From Rhodobacter sp. (GTDB taxonomy: Bacteria > Pseudomonadota > Alphaproteobacteria > Rhodobacterales > Rhodobacteraceae): DNA of 64,000 nucleotides. Location of the stretch: assembly GCA_030066215.1 (NCBI GenBank), contig JASJCA010000005.1, positions 1 to 64,000 of the forward strand, in the 5' to 3' direction. The position numbers were made by a program, and so were the translations under genes. Within the stretch, counting starts at the first letter, position 1. Each line of letters opens with the position of its first letter. Positions 19,676 through 29,431 of the stretch are shown one piece after another. The notes below the pieces were generated by a model that saw only the letters and a list, made by a program, of their open reading frames with translations, did not search any database and was not told the DNA's origin.

Positions 19676-20890
19676 GTGGCGAGACCGGTATTTCGCAAGG
19701 CATCCTCTGCAGCGCGCCAGGAAAGCTGGCTGGGCGAGCCGCAGGCGGTATCAGGGCGGATTGGTACCTTTGTCGCTGTCATGTCGCTGCTTCTCTTTGT
19801 CGGCTTCGCTGCGCTTGTCCTTCTTGGCTCTTACACGCGTAGGGAGTCGCTGACCGGCGTGATCGTTCCGGCCAACGGCATGATCCAGATCCTTGCCCCA
19901 ACACGCGGGCGGATCGGTGAGACCGCGTTGACCGAAGGCGAGAGTGTGCAATCTGGGGCGACGCTGTTCCAACTGACGCCAGAGGCCGACATCGCCGACG
20001 GCGACCACGCGCTGATTGCAGCGTTGCTGAACGATCGGGTGGCACTCATCGATGCCGATATTGCCGCGATCGACACGCGACGCGCCGCCGACCGTGAGCG
20101 CATCGAGACCCGCATCGCGGCCGGACAGCGCGAAATCGCATTGCTGGAAGGCCTGATTGCGCAATCGGACGAACTGGAAAACGTGCTGGCCGAGGCGGTC
20201 CAGAGGGATTGGGATTTGTCCGAAGGCGGGCTTGCGGCCCCGAACGGCCTAGCGCAGTCGCTGCAGGCTCTTGCAGCCAAACGGGTCACGCTGCAATCGC
20301 TCAGGCGAGAATTCGTCGCCGTGGAAAATGCAATCGACGAGGCGCGGGTAGAGCTGAGAAACCTCGATGCCGAGTATGATGCGACCGCCAATCGCTTGGC
20401 GCTGCAAAGAAATGAGGTCCTTCGGCAGATTGCTGAGAGCGCAGGCGGCCGGCCGATTGACATCTTGGCACCCGAAAGCGGACGGATCGCTCTGATCCCG
20501 GACAGGGGCGGGCGCGTTGTCGAGGCCGGCGATTTGTTGGCGACGGTCCTTCCGGAGGATTTTGCCCCGCAGATCGAAATCCTCGCCCCAAGTCGGACGG
20601 CCGTCCGACTGGAGGTCGGGACGAAAGTGACCTTGCGATACGCGGCGTTCCCATACCGCAAGTATGGTCATTACGAGGGCGCCGTGGTCAGCGTTTCGGA
20701 GACGGCTTTGGCCCAAGACGTCGCGGGCGGGGTGGAGCCCAAGTCAGGGTCGGTATTCAAGGTCGTCGTCCGCCCCGATCAACCGTACGTGTCGCTAGAG
20801 GGTCGCGACTATCCGCTGTCTCCCGGGATCGAGGTCGACGCGAAGGTACCGATAGAGACCCGGCGCCTCTATCAATGGCTGACCGGCTGA
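19676..20890 (+). CDS. HlyD-family secretion adaptor
   Basis: Single N-terminal TM, TRRESLTGVIVPANGMIQILAPTRGRI, coiled-coil middle; GTG start after GAAGGAGG. Confidence 0.85.
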   Translation: MARPVFRKASSAARQESWLGEPQAVSGRIGTFVAVMSLLLFVGFAALVLLGSYTRRESLTGVIVPANGMIQILAPTRGRIGETALTEGESVQSGATLFQLTPEADIADGDHALIAALLNDRVALIDADIAAIDTRRAADRERIETRIAAGQREIALLEGLIAQSDELENVLAEAVQRDWDLSEGGLAAPNGLAQSLQALAAKRVTLQSLRREFVAVENAIDEARVELRNLDAEYDATANRLALQRNEVLRQIAESAGGRPIDILAPESGRIALIPDRGGRVVEAGDLLATVLPEDFAPQIEILAPSRTAVRLEVGTKVTLRYAAFPYRKYGHYEGAVVSVSETALAQDVAGGVEPKSGSVFKVVVRPDQPYVSLEGRDYPLSPGIEVDAKVPIETRRLYQWLTG

Positions 20891-20894
20891 CGCA

Positions 20895-23027
20895 ATGTTC
20901 GATCGTTTGAATGAGCATCTTCAGCCGCTCTTCGGCCGTCGTCTGCCCAATATCTTGCAATCCGAAGCGTCCGAATGCGGTCTGGCCTGTCTGGTCATCG
21001 TCGCCGGGCATTTCGGCATGCTGATCGACATGTCGACCGCCCGAACCCGGTTTCCGGTGTCGGCGCGGGGCAGCACGCTGGTCGATCTCATGCAGATCGC
21101 GGACGACATGAAGCTCAACAGCCGTGCCGTAAGAGTCGATCTAGAACAGGTCCGCCTGTTGAAACGGCCCTGCATCTTGCATTGGAACCACAACCATTTC
21201 GTTGTCCTGACGGCAGTTGGCCGCCGCGCGGTGGAGATCATCGACCCCAGGATCGGCTTGCGGAAGGTGAGCTTTAAGGAACTCGACCGTTCCTTCACCG
21301 GCGTCGCGCTTGAGCTTTGGCCGGACATTGCCTTCCAGCCCGAAGACCTGCGCGAGCGGACCAAGCTGCGCAGCCTGCTCGTCAACACCCAAGGCCTTTG
21401 GTCCGCGGGAAGCAAGATCCTGCTAAGCTCGCTGCTGCTCGAGCTCGCCGTGGTGTTGATGCCGATCGGCCTGAAGGTGGTTGTCGACGAGGTATTGATC
21501 GTCAACGACCTGTCGCTTCTGACGGTGATCGTGCTTGCGCTGTGCCTGCTGCTGCTGGTGCAAGTCCTGGCGCAATTCACGCGAGCCTGGACGATCTCGC
21601 TGACCGGGGCGTCGCTGTCGCTGCAATGGAAATCGGCGCTTTACCGTCATTTGATGCGGTTGCCTTCGGACTACTTCGCCAAACGCCACATCGGTGATGT
21701 GGTGTCGCGGTTCCGTTCGCTGGACAGCATCCAGCAAACGATCACTTCGCGCAGCGTCTCGGCACTGGTCGACGGCGCCACATCGATCTTCATTGTCGCG
21801 ACCATGGCCATCTACGCTGGGGCCCTAACCGCTCTGGCCGTGACAGGGGTCGCCATCAACCTCGGTCTGCGCCTGTCGCTGTTCCCGGTCTTTCGCCGGC
21901 TGACGCAGACGTCGATCATGACGCATGCCGACGAGAATTCGCATTTCATCGAATCCGTGCGTGCGATCGACTCGATCAAAGCGCTCGGCATGGAAGAACG
22001 GCGCAGCACAAGCTGGACGAATTACATGGTCCAGTACATCAACGCCGATCTAAGCGTCGAGAAATACAACGCGATGATCGAGGCGGTGCAGCGGTACATC
22101 CTGGGCGGCACCCGGATCGTGTTGATTTATGTCGGCACATTGGGCGTTCTGAATGGCACGATTTCGATCGGCGTTTTCTTCGCCATTCTGACCTATAGCG
22201 AGCTTCTGACCACACGGACCATGGCGGTCGTCGACGTCATCATCGAATTCAGATTGCTGCGGCTGCATGCCGAGCGTATCTCGGACATCACGCTGGCCCC
22301 GCCCGAGGACGACGACACCGGTATCCGCCCCAGCCCCGCCGAAACCGGCGCAGGCCAGGTGAAGCTGCGCAACGTCTTCTTCGCCTATTCCAAGAACGAT
22401 CCGGTCGTGCTGCAAGACCTCAGCCTGACGGTCGAGCCGGGTGAAAGCGTCGCCATCAGCGGACCGTCCGGGGCGGGAAAGACCACCCTGGCCCGGCTGA
22501 TCACCGGCCTTGCCTTGCCCACGTCCGGTAGCATTTCCATCGATGGGATGCAGTTGACCCCACAGACGATTGCCGCCTATCGCAGCAAGGTGGGCTGTGT
22601 GCTGCAGGACGACCGTCTGCTCGGCGGTTCGATCGCACAGAACATCTGCGGGTTCGACCCGCAAGCCGACCGCGACCGCATCGTCCAGGTTGCGCGCGTG
22701 GCGGCGATCCATGACGAGATCATGGAGATGCCGATGCAATACGAAAGCCTTGTCGGCGATATGGGGTCGACCCTGTCGGGCGGTCAGCAGCAGCGTATCG
22801 TGCTGGCGCGCGCGCTTTACCGGAAGCCGTCGGTTCTGATCCTCGATGAAGCGACGAGCCACCTGGACACGACCAACGAGCATGTCATCAACGCCGCGGT
22901 GTCCAATCTGCAGATGACGCGGATCATCATCGCCCATCGGGAAAGTACATTAGACTCCGCGGACCGGGTAATCGACTTGTTCGCCTGCCAGAACAGGGCG
23001 CAGGCCTTGCAAGACGCCGGGTCCTGA
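20895..23027 (+). CDS. peptidase C39 domain-containing ABC transporter (bacteriocin/microcin exporter type)
   Basis: LQSEASECGLACLVIVAGHFG (Cys), HWNHNHFVVL (His), IIDPRIG (Asp) plus GPSGAGKTTLARL, LSGGQQQRIVLARALY, LILDEATSHLD. Confidence 0.95.
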   Translation: MFDRLNEHLQPLFGRRLPNILQSEASECGLACLVIVAGHFGMLIDMSTARTRFPVSARGSTLVDLMQIADDMKLNSRAVRVDLEQVRLLKRPCILHWNHNHFVVLTAVGRRAVEIIDPRIGLRKVSFKELDRSFTGVALELWPDIAFQPEDLRERTKLRSLLVNTQGLWSAGSKILLSSLLLELAVVLMPIGLKVVVDEVLIVNDLSLLTVIVLALCLLLLVQVLAQFTRAWTISLTGASLSLQWKSALYRHLMRLPSDYFAKRHIGDVVSRFRSLDSIQQTITSRSVSALVDGATSIFIVATMAIYAGALTALAVTGVAINLGLRLSLFPVFRRLTQTSIMTHADENSHFIESVRAIDSIKALGMEERRSTSWTNYMVQYINADLSVEKYNAMIEAVQRYILGGTRIVLIYVGTLGVLNGTISIGVFFAILTYSELLTTRTMAVVDVIIEFRLLRLHAERISDITLAPPEDDDTGIRPSPAETGAGQVKLRNVFFAYSKNDPVVLQDLSLTVEPGESVAISGPSGAGKTTLARLITGLALPTSGSISIDGMQLTPQTIAAYRSKVGCVLQDDRLLGGSIAQNICGFDPQADRDRIVQVARVAAIHDEIMEMPMQYESLVGDMGSTLSGGQQQRIVLARALYRKPSVLILDEATSHLDTTNEHVINAAVSNLQMTRIIIAHRESTLDSADRVIDLFACQNRAQALQDAGS

Positions 23028-23080
23028 TTGCTGGCCACCGGGCGCGCGGACGTGCCGTCAGACCGGCCGAGGGGATGCGC

Positions 23081-24343
23081 TCAATCCTCGAAGCACCGAG
23101 AGACGAACTCGCCAATATGACGTTCCACGTCGCTGCAATCGGCCTCTTCGGCATGTATCAGAGCGCTGAGATACATCGCCTCGACCATCGCGCCACTGTA
23201 AAAGGACCCGGGACGCTTCCACGACGGGAAGATCTTGGCGATCTTCTCGAAACGCGGGTCTTCCGGAATTCGTCTGGAGCGAAGCCGGTCGCGATTGATC
23301 AAGGGCTTGGTCGCAGCTTTGTCGCCACCCGTGGTGACCCGTCTGATACGCCCGATGTTTAGCGGCCGGTCGTCGACCAATGTCGTGACGAACCCGGATG
23401 CCGCAAAATGCGCCTTGAACTGGGTAAGGTCGACGATCCGCGCCGACAAGGGTTCGGACGACACGCCACGGGTCAGCTGAATGTTGGTGGGAAAAATCGT
23501 GTAGGGAGGCTCGAGCCCCAAAAGCTCTGACAAACGGTCGATATGCTTCTCGGTCACCTCGGTCATTCTGCCACGATGCCGAAGGCAAAACTGGCCCTCC
23601 TCCCAGGCAATCGAAATGCAGGTGGACGCACCGGTGCTGGTCAACCCATGTTTTTCGATTTCGATTTGGATCCGAGACTGGACGTCTTCGGCAGCGGAAT
23701 TGGACAAAGGGATTTCGTTGTTCTCAGGCGGGCGCAGGTGGCCGTCGCGCACAAGATTGGCGACCGGAAAATCCGGCCCGTCGGCGCTTGGGTATGTGAA
23801 GCCCAAATGCCAAACGCCGAACAGCGGCACGCAGGAGACGTCGAGGCCGATCGTAGCGAACAACCGGTTCAAGATACGCTCGTTGATGACTTCACCCAAC
23901 GCGATGTGCAGATACAGCAACCCATTGCTGTTGCGATCGTTGCCGGGCCGCGTTCCATCCGGCACGCCGCAGCCTTTGACGTCGAACAGCAGCGCCTGCC
24001 CGGAGTCCGTGATCTCGAGCTCGAAAATCGACGCGCGACCGTAGCGGGGCGGCCGATGGCCGAGAAGACCGATGTCGCGGGACGTGTCGGGACCGAGCCC
24101 CTGCGCGACCGACATCGCTCCGCCGATATCTGCCAGCGCGTCGAATACGTCGTCCGGGTCGCGCGTCAGGTGCGCCAGTTCCAGCTTGGCCCTTAGATGG
24201 TCGGAGTTTGCGTAGACCAGGCGGGATCCGGCAACACGGGCATGCATCTGCGGCTGCAGCGGATAGTCGACCGCGGCCTTCATGTCATCGATGGAGCGAA
24301 TTATCTCGGGTGTTACGGGCATTCCGGCGATCTCATCCTGCAC
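23081..24343 (-). CDS. uncharacterised protein; weak resemblance to SelO/YdiU-type pseudokinase N-lobe
   Basis: GRASIFELEI...LLFDVKGCGVPDGTRPGNDRNSNGLLYLHIALGEVINERILN resembles the SelO K-G-x-G...E region; the rest is not recognisable. Confidence 0.35.
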   Translation of the reverse strand: MQDEIAGMPVTPEIIRSIDDMKAAVDYPLQPQMHARVAGSRLVYANSDHLRAKLELAHLTRDPDDVFDALADIGGAMSVAQGLGPDTSRDIGLLGHRPPRYGRASIFELEITDSGQALLFDVKGCGVPDGTRPGNDRNSNGLLYLHIALGEVINERILNRLFATIGLDVSCVPLFGVWHLGFTYPSADGPDFPVANLVRDGHLRPPENNEIPLSNSAAEDVQSRIQIEIEKHGLTSTGASTCISIAWEEGQFCLRHRGRMTEVTEKHIDRLSELLGLEPPYTIFPTNIQLTRGVSSEPLSARIVDLTQFKAHFAASGFVTTLVDDRPLNIGRIRRVTTGGDKAATKPLINRDRLRSRRIPEDPRFEKIAKIFPSWKRPGSFYSGAMVEAMYLSALIHAEEADCSDVERHIGEFVSRCFED

Positions 24344-24364
24344 GTCCCAATCCGCTGCCCGCGT

Positions 24365-25471
24365 TCAACGCGTCAGACAGTGCTCAAGCACATCCAACAC
24401 AAGCCCCGGCTCGTCCTCGCCCATCGCTTCATGCAGCGGTAGGCACAGCGTTCGCGAAATCAGGCTGCAAGTGACGTCGTCGGCGCCCGCGGCGGCGCCG
24501 AACGCGGCATGCGCGGTCCACGGCACTCCGTACATCACGCTGCAATCTATACCCTCCAGCGACATTGCTTCGGCGACGGCGAATAGATCGACACCCTCCG
24601 GCAGCTGCACCGGATACCGCGTCGGCACAGTTAGCGAGCCCCCTGCCCCAGCCGTGACAGAATAGTCGCCGGAAGCGAGGCGGTTGTCATACGCACGTTG
24701 CAGTGCGCGGTACACAGATTGGATGTCGGCCCGCCGTGCCCATTGGTGGTAGGCCATTATCGCGTTGATTTCGCCGATCTGGCGGTCGCGATAGATGTGG
24801 CCTCCACCGTCCCAGATATGTTCACGCCCGCTATGCGCCCGCGCGGCCTCGGCATAGTCGGAAAGGCCGCTGTCGGCGGTGACCAGTGCGCCGCCCTTGG
24901 CCGAAGCGACGGGCTTTGTAGGGTTGAACGACAGGAGTTCCGCGATCCCTTCGCCGGTCGGCCGGTGCTGCAAATAGGCTTCGTCAGGCAAAAGATTGGC
25001 GCTGTCGACGATCACGAACCACCCGCGCTGTCGCAGGTCGTCGAGACCGCGCAATTCGCGCGCGCTCGAAATCCCGAAACTGTGTACATGAATCAGGATC
25101 GCGGGCGGCAGGTCGGCCAGCGCCGCTATGTCCCCTGCGTGGGTTTCGGGCGAAACCCCAAGCGCGACGGGCGTGGCGCCCGCCGCAGTGACCATAGACG
25201 GAACGGCCTGGAAGCAGTTGGCCGGCAGAAACACCTGTCGGCCGGCCGGGGCGAGATGCTCCAGAACGATCTCCAGCGCGTCCATGGCCGACGACGCTGC
25301 AAAGACCGGGGCCGAAAGATCGGCGGCCAGCGTTTCTTCTAAGCGACGCGTGTATGGACCGGTAGAAAGCCAACCGGATTCGATTGCCGTCCGGATTTCT
25401 GCAAGCGTCGGACCAGGATCGGGCAGCACGAAGCGTTTCGACCGGATGCGGTTTTGCTGCATCGTCTTCAT
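24365..25471 (-). CDS. DegT/DnrJ/EryC1 family PLP-dependent aminotransferase
   Basis: ESGWLSTGPYTRRLEETLA, LSFNPTKPVASAKGGALV (PLP Lys region); ATG overlaps the upstream TGA by 4 nt. Confidence 0.87.
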   Translation of the reverse strand: MKTMQQNRIRSKRFVLPDPGPTLAEIRTAIESGWLSTGPYTRRLEETLAADLSAPVFAASSAMDALEIVLEHLAPAGRQVFLPANCFQAVPSMVTAAGATPVALGVSPETHAGDIAALADLPPAILIHVHSFGISSARELRGLDDLRQRGWFVIVDSANLLPDEAYLQHRPTGEGIAELLSFNPTKPVASAKGGALVTADSGLSDYAEAARAHSGREHIWDGGGHIYRDRQIGEINAIMAYHQWARRADIQSVYRALQRAYDNRLASGDYSVTAGAGGSLTVPTRYPVQLPEGVDLFAVAEAMSLEGIDCSVMYGVPWTAHAAFGAAAGADDVTCSLISRTLCLPLHEAMGEDEPGLVLDVLEHCLTR

Positions 25472-26172
25472 GCGTCGACCTTTGCGCATTGGGCTTCCCT
25501 CAGGTGCCCGAGCGCCCCTGCTGCGCCCATGTGAAACAGCATGTCCCACCCCGCCAGGTGGCTCAAAAAGGGCTGCCGCCCTTGTCGGTAGACCGGGTGG
25601 TGGAAGCGCTGCCACACGACCCTTAGCCCCGCCGCCTCGAACTGAGCGACGTCCAGATAGGTCGAGCCGTCGCCGGTCAGGTATCCGGTGGCGCCCAGCC
25701 GTTGGCAAATCTCGACCAGAAGTCCGGACTTGCGGGCCGAAAACGGTCCCAATTCGCTGGCGACGAGGCATTCGGTCCGGACCCCGAAGATGTCGAAGAT
25801 CTGGCGGCTGCTGTCTATGCCAAGCTCTGCCAGGGTCCCCCATTGCCGGTCATAGAACCTGTGGAGGTCTTCGCGGAAATCCTTGGCATGGGCGGCCGAG
25901 GCATAGGCCTGCAGGATCGCGTCGCGATGCTTTCGGCGCCAGTTGCGGTCGTAGGAGATCGGCGTTTCGTCCAGTGAGCGCGCTGCGCCCGAATGCCGGA
26001 TCGGAACTGACAAGAGCTGCCGCCGCGGGCCGGCGCCGATGTAGTTTCGGTTCTGCCAGCCGCCACGCGAAAAATCGACGGTGTCCAGGAACACGAAAAC
26101 ATCGGCCCGGTCCGCCTTTTCGATATAGCCGAGCCAGGGCAAATAATGCGGCTGATGGATGGCAACTAGCAT
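25468..26172 (-). CDS. WbqC family protein
   Basis: MLVAIHQPHYLPWLGYIEKADRADVFVFLDTVDFSRGGWQNRN. Confidence 0.88.
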   Translation of the reverse strand: MLVAIHQPHYLPWLGYIEKADRADVFVFLDTVDFSRGGWQNRNYIGAGPRRQLLSVPIRHSGAARSLDETPISYDRNWRRKHRDAILQAYASAAHAKDFREDLHRFYDRQWGTLAELGIDSSRQIFDIFGVRTECLVASELGPFSARKSGLLVEICQRLGATGYLTGDGSTYLDVAQFEAAGLRVVWQRFHHPVYRQGRQPFLSHLAGWDMLFHMGAAGALGHLREAQCAKVDA

Positions 26173-27044
26173 GCCGGTGCCGCCACCGGCAGCAACGCGG
26201 AAACCGCAGACGACGCCGGCGCCATCACACAGGGCTCGGTGAATGGTGCTGAGACACCGGCGCGCTTTGCATACGCCTGATCCCGGTCGCGCGCGATCTG
26301 CCGGTAGTCGCGATTGTCGGCAGAGGTGTAGCTGCCGAACGCCGCACGCCGTTCCAATTGCGAGCGATGGGCAGCGATTGCGGTTGCTTTCCGGTCGGCC
26401 AAATCGGCACCGAACGCGAAGTCGGCCCGGGCCAGGCCTGCCGGCAGCGTCTCCCACCCGAGCGAGGAAAGCGGTTCATAGAATGCCAGCGTCAGCGGCT
26501 TGTTCGACCCCGCCAGGGCGTCGAGGACCATCCAAGTGGTGATCCGGTGTATGGCTTGCCGATCATTTGGCGCGGGCAGGCAAACTACCGCCGCGGCAGG
26601 CAGTTCTTCGATTTGCGCCGCGACCGCCGCACGCGCCGCGTCGGTCACTGCGCCTGGGCGAAACCCCGCGACGTCGATCAGGCCGCCATGGGCATCCATC
26701 GCTTCGGCAGGCGTCGCGGCCTCGGTGTGCCAGGTTTGCTGGGTCAGCGTCTCGACGCGGTCGATCCCAAGCGCCTCGGCCTCGCGCCTGGCCTCCGCGA
26801 CCCGGATCTCGCCGCGAAGCCGAGCGGATTGGGGCGCGGTCCATGCCTCTGTCCATTCGTGGCGGACGAGCGTCTGCTTCGCCATGCGGCCTTCCGATCC
26901 GTCGGTCACAAGCAACATGGTCGAAGACTCGGCGCGCTCTGCCAGAAACGCGGCCAATCCGCCCATTCCGATGCAGATGTCATCCGGATGGGGGCTGACG
27001 AACAAGACGCTCTTCGGCGCAATCTCCTGCCAGGCTTGCGCCAT
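26166..27044 (-). CDS. PIG-L/LmbE family deacetylase
   Basis: VLFVSPHPDDICIGMGGLAAFL (HPDD zinc motif), LLVTDGSEG; overlaps WbqC gene. Confidence 0.85.
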   Translation of the reverse strand: MAQAWQEIAPKSVLFVSPHPDDICIGMGGLAAFLAERAESSTMLLVTDGSEGRMAKQTLVRHEWTEAWTAPQSARLRGEIRVAEARREAEALGIDRVETLTQQTWHTEAATPAEAMDAHGGLIDVAGFRPGAVTDAARAAVAAQIEELPAAAVVCLPAPNDRQAIHRITTWMVLDALAGSNKPLTLAFYEPLSSLGWETLPAGLARADFAFGADLADRKATAIAAHRSQLERRAAFGSYTSADNRDYRQIARDRDQAYAKRAGVSAPFTEPCVMAPASSAVSALLPVAAPAC

Positions 27045-27046
27045 GC

Positions 27047-28156
27047 CTACCGCCGCTCCAACAGCGACAGCACATGCGCCCGAATGTTCTGCCCTGCATC
27101 CTTGCCCCGGCAGTTCTCGGCCGCGGCCGCGGCCATCCGGGTCCGTAGCGCATCGTCGCCAAGGAGGGTCCGCGTGGCTTCGCGCACCCTGTTCTCGAAA
27201 TCCGGGCCTTCCTCGACCACAACGCCGGCACCTGCATCGCTGGCGAAGACGGCGTTGGCCAATTGGTGGTTCTCTGCCACGTTCGGAGAAGGCACCAAAA
27301 CCGACGGCAGCTTCGAACAGAAGATCTCGCTTAAGGTCGAGGCACCGCTGCGCGACACGATCATATCCGCCGCAAGCATGAAGATCGCGGTCTCGTCGAG
27401 GTACTCGTAGATCTTGTATCGGTCGGTCGCGCCACTCTGCATGGCGTCCCGCTTCGCTGAAACCTCGTCGAAATATCGCCGGCCCGTGCCGTGCAGCAAG
27501 ACCAGATCGGGTCGGTCTATAAGCAGGTCGGTCAAGGCCTCTGCCGCCGCATTCAAGGCCGGGGCACCGCCGCTGCCGCCGACGACCAGGATGACCGTCG
27601 CCGTGTCGGGAACGCCAAGCTGGGCCCGGGCGTCGCTTTTGGTGAAGGCCCAAAATGCCTGACGAACCGGGCACCCGGTCACGAACATCTCGTTCTTCGG
27701 GAAGTGCCGGTCTTCGACCGGAAAGGTCGTGAGCACGTCCATGCCGGCAATGCGCCCCAGAAATCGGTTGGCCTGGCCGGGACCGACGTTCTGCTCGTGC
27801 AAGACCAGACGCCGCCGGGCCAGCCAGCCGGCCAGAACCATCGGCACGCTGACGAAGCCACCGACGCCGATGATCAGGCGGGGTCTGAGCCGAAGCACAA
27901 GCCAAACCCCTTTCATCGTGCCGAGCAAGAGCCGAAGCGCAAGGCCGATGCGGTTTAGAAGACCGGGTCGGTAATAGGTGGATTGAATGGCGAAGAATGG
28001 TATCCCCTTTTGCGGAATCACTTCGGCTTCGATGCGGTCTGGGTTGCCGACATAGGAAATCTCGGCCACGTCCTGAATCGCCTCGATGATCGCCAGTGCC
28101 GGATAGAGATGACCGCCAGTGCCACCGCCGGTCACAATAACGGGCTCTTTTGCCAC
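27047..28156 (-). CDS. MurG-like UDP-sugar glycosyltransferase (GT28)
   Basis: VTGGGTGGHLYPALAII, IGVGGFVSVPMVLAGWL, LHEQNVGPGQANRFL, MIVSRSGASTLSEIF. Confidence 0.88.
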   Translation of the reverse strand: MAKEPVIVTGGGTGGHLYPALAIIEAIQDVAEISYVGNPDRIEAEVIPQKGIPFFAIQSTYYRPGLLNRIGLALRLLLGTMKGVWLVLRLRPRLIIGVGGFVSVPMVLAGWLARRRLVLHEQNVGPGQANRFLGRIAGMDVLTTFPVEDRHFPKNEMFVTGCPVRQAFWAFTKSDARAQLGVPDTATVILVVGGSGGAPALNAAAEALTDLLIDRPDLVLLHGTGRRYFDEVSAKRDAMQSGATDRYKIYEYLDETAIFMLAADMIVSRSGASTLSEIFCSKLPSVLVPSPNVAENHQLANAVFASDAGAGVVVEEGPDFENRVREATRTLLGDDALRTRMAAAAAENCRGKDAGQNIRAHVLSLLERR

Positions 28157-28224
28157 CCCTCAAAAGCCTCTCAATCTGCTCTATGGCTACGGTATCGACC
28201 GCAACCGGAGCACGCAATATCGAG

Positions 28225-29430
28225 CTACAGGAACCAGGAGTGGCGCGGCTCGAACTCGTCGGCGGGCGGAAAGGCAACCTGGCCCTCGAGGGCCGCATTT
28301 ATCGCCTTGGTCTGTTTGATGTGGCGGCACCCGATCTTATAGCATCCCGACGACATCATGCGGTCTTCGATCTTCGCGGCGACCTCTTGGTGTTTTGCGC
28401 CGCCCCAGATCTCGTCGAACTCCATGAAATTCAGATTGCCGATGCAGTATTCCGGCGTGCCCCATTGCGGCCCGCAGACATAGACCTCGCCGTTGGACAG
28501 AACCCAGGCGTTGAGCCCCAGCCGAACGGTCCAGCACCGGCTGTGCTCGCCGCTGCTGCCCTTGGCGCCGAGGATGAAGCCGATATTGTCGCGCCAATAG
28601 TCCAACCCGTAACGATCGCAGAGATGCAGCAGCGAGTGCTTGAACTCTTCGATCTGGGGCGGGGTCAAGGCGACCTCGACGCCGTCCTCGTAGTCGTCGA
28701 CCAGCCGCAGGTGGATGTTATCGAAGCCGACTGAAACCGACCAATCGTAGATCTCGTGCAGCCAACGGTAATTGATCTGGTTGATCAAAATTTTGGCGTT
28801 GATCGCCGGCGACTCCAACCCGTTGTCGCGCTTGACCTCCTGCAGCAGCTTGACGTTGGCCGCAACTTTTTCGGGACAGTTTCGGCGCGCGGCGACCTGG
28901 AAATAGGACTCGTCGTCATGGGCAAAGACCGCCACTTCGATGAAGATCATACGCCGAAGCGTTTCCGGATCCGCCAACGTGTGGCCCATCAACATATTCG
29001 AGGCCATTCCGGCCCGGGTCGTGTCGAGGTTCAGGCCGCCGATATACTCGGCGATCTTGCCGCGCTTCCAGATCAGCGGTTCTCCACCGCCGCAATACTG
29101 GACCCCGCGCACCCCCATGCGATGCAACGAGACGTGCAAGCGGTCCATCATCTCGACCGGCATGCTCTTGAACCGGTACTCCCGGTTGCGATCCTGCGCG
29201 TAGCAGTGAATGCAGTCGATCTGGCAGGCCATGGTCGGATAGATTTCGACCGACCACGGCCGCGACAGGATTTTCGGCCGCTCGCCGCGGCGCAACGCGG
29301 CAAAATCGATCTCCCCCGCCTTCTCGGCGTCTTCTACGGCATAGAGTGCCTTGTGTGCCGAGAAGTAGTCCTTGTGGGTTCGTGTGATCGTGATCTGGAA
29401 TTCTTCATCAGACTTCGGCGCGCCGTCCAT
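28225..29430 (-). CDS. radical SAM/SPASM domain protein
   Basis: YPTMACQIDCIHCYAQ (CX3CX2C), GVQYCGGGEPLIW; C-terminal Cys-rich SPASM-like region. Confidence 0.9.
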   Translation of the reverse strand: MDGAPKSDEEFQITITRTHKDYFSAHKALYAVEDAEKAGEIDFAALRRGERPKILSRPWSVEIYPTMACQIDCIHCYAQDRNREYRFKSMPVEMMDRLHVSLHRMGVRGVQYCGGGEPLIWKRGKIAEYIGGLNLDTTRAGMASNMLMGHTLADPETLRRMIFIEVAVFAHDDESYFQVAARRNCPEKVAANVKLLQEVKRDNGLESPAINAKILINQINYRWLHEIYDWSVSVGFDNIHLRLVDDYEDGVEVALTPPQIEEFKHSLLHLCDRYGLDYWRDNIGFILGAKGSSGEHSRCWTVRLGLNAWVLSNGEVYVCGPQWGTPEYCIGNLNFMEFDEIWGGAKHQEVAAKIEDRMMSSGCYKIGCRHIKQTKAINAALEGQVAFPPADEFEPRHSWFL

Positions 29431-29431
29431 C

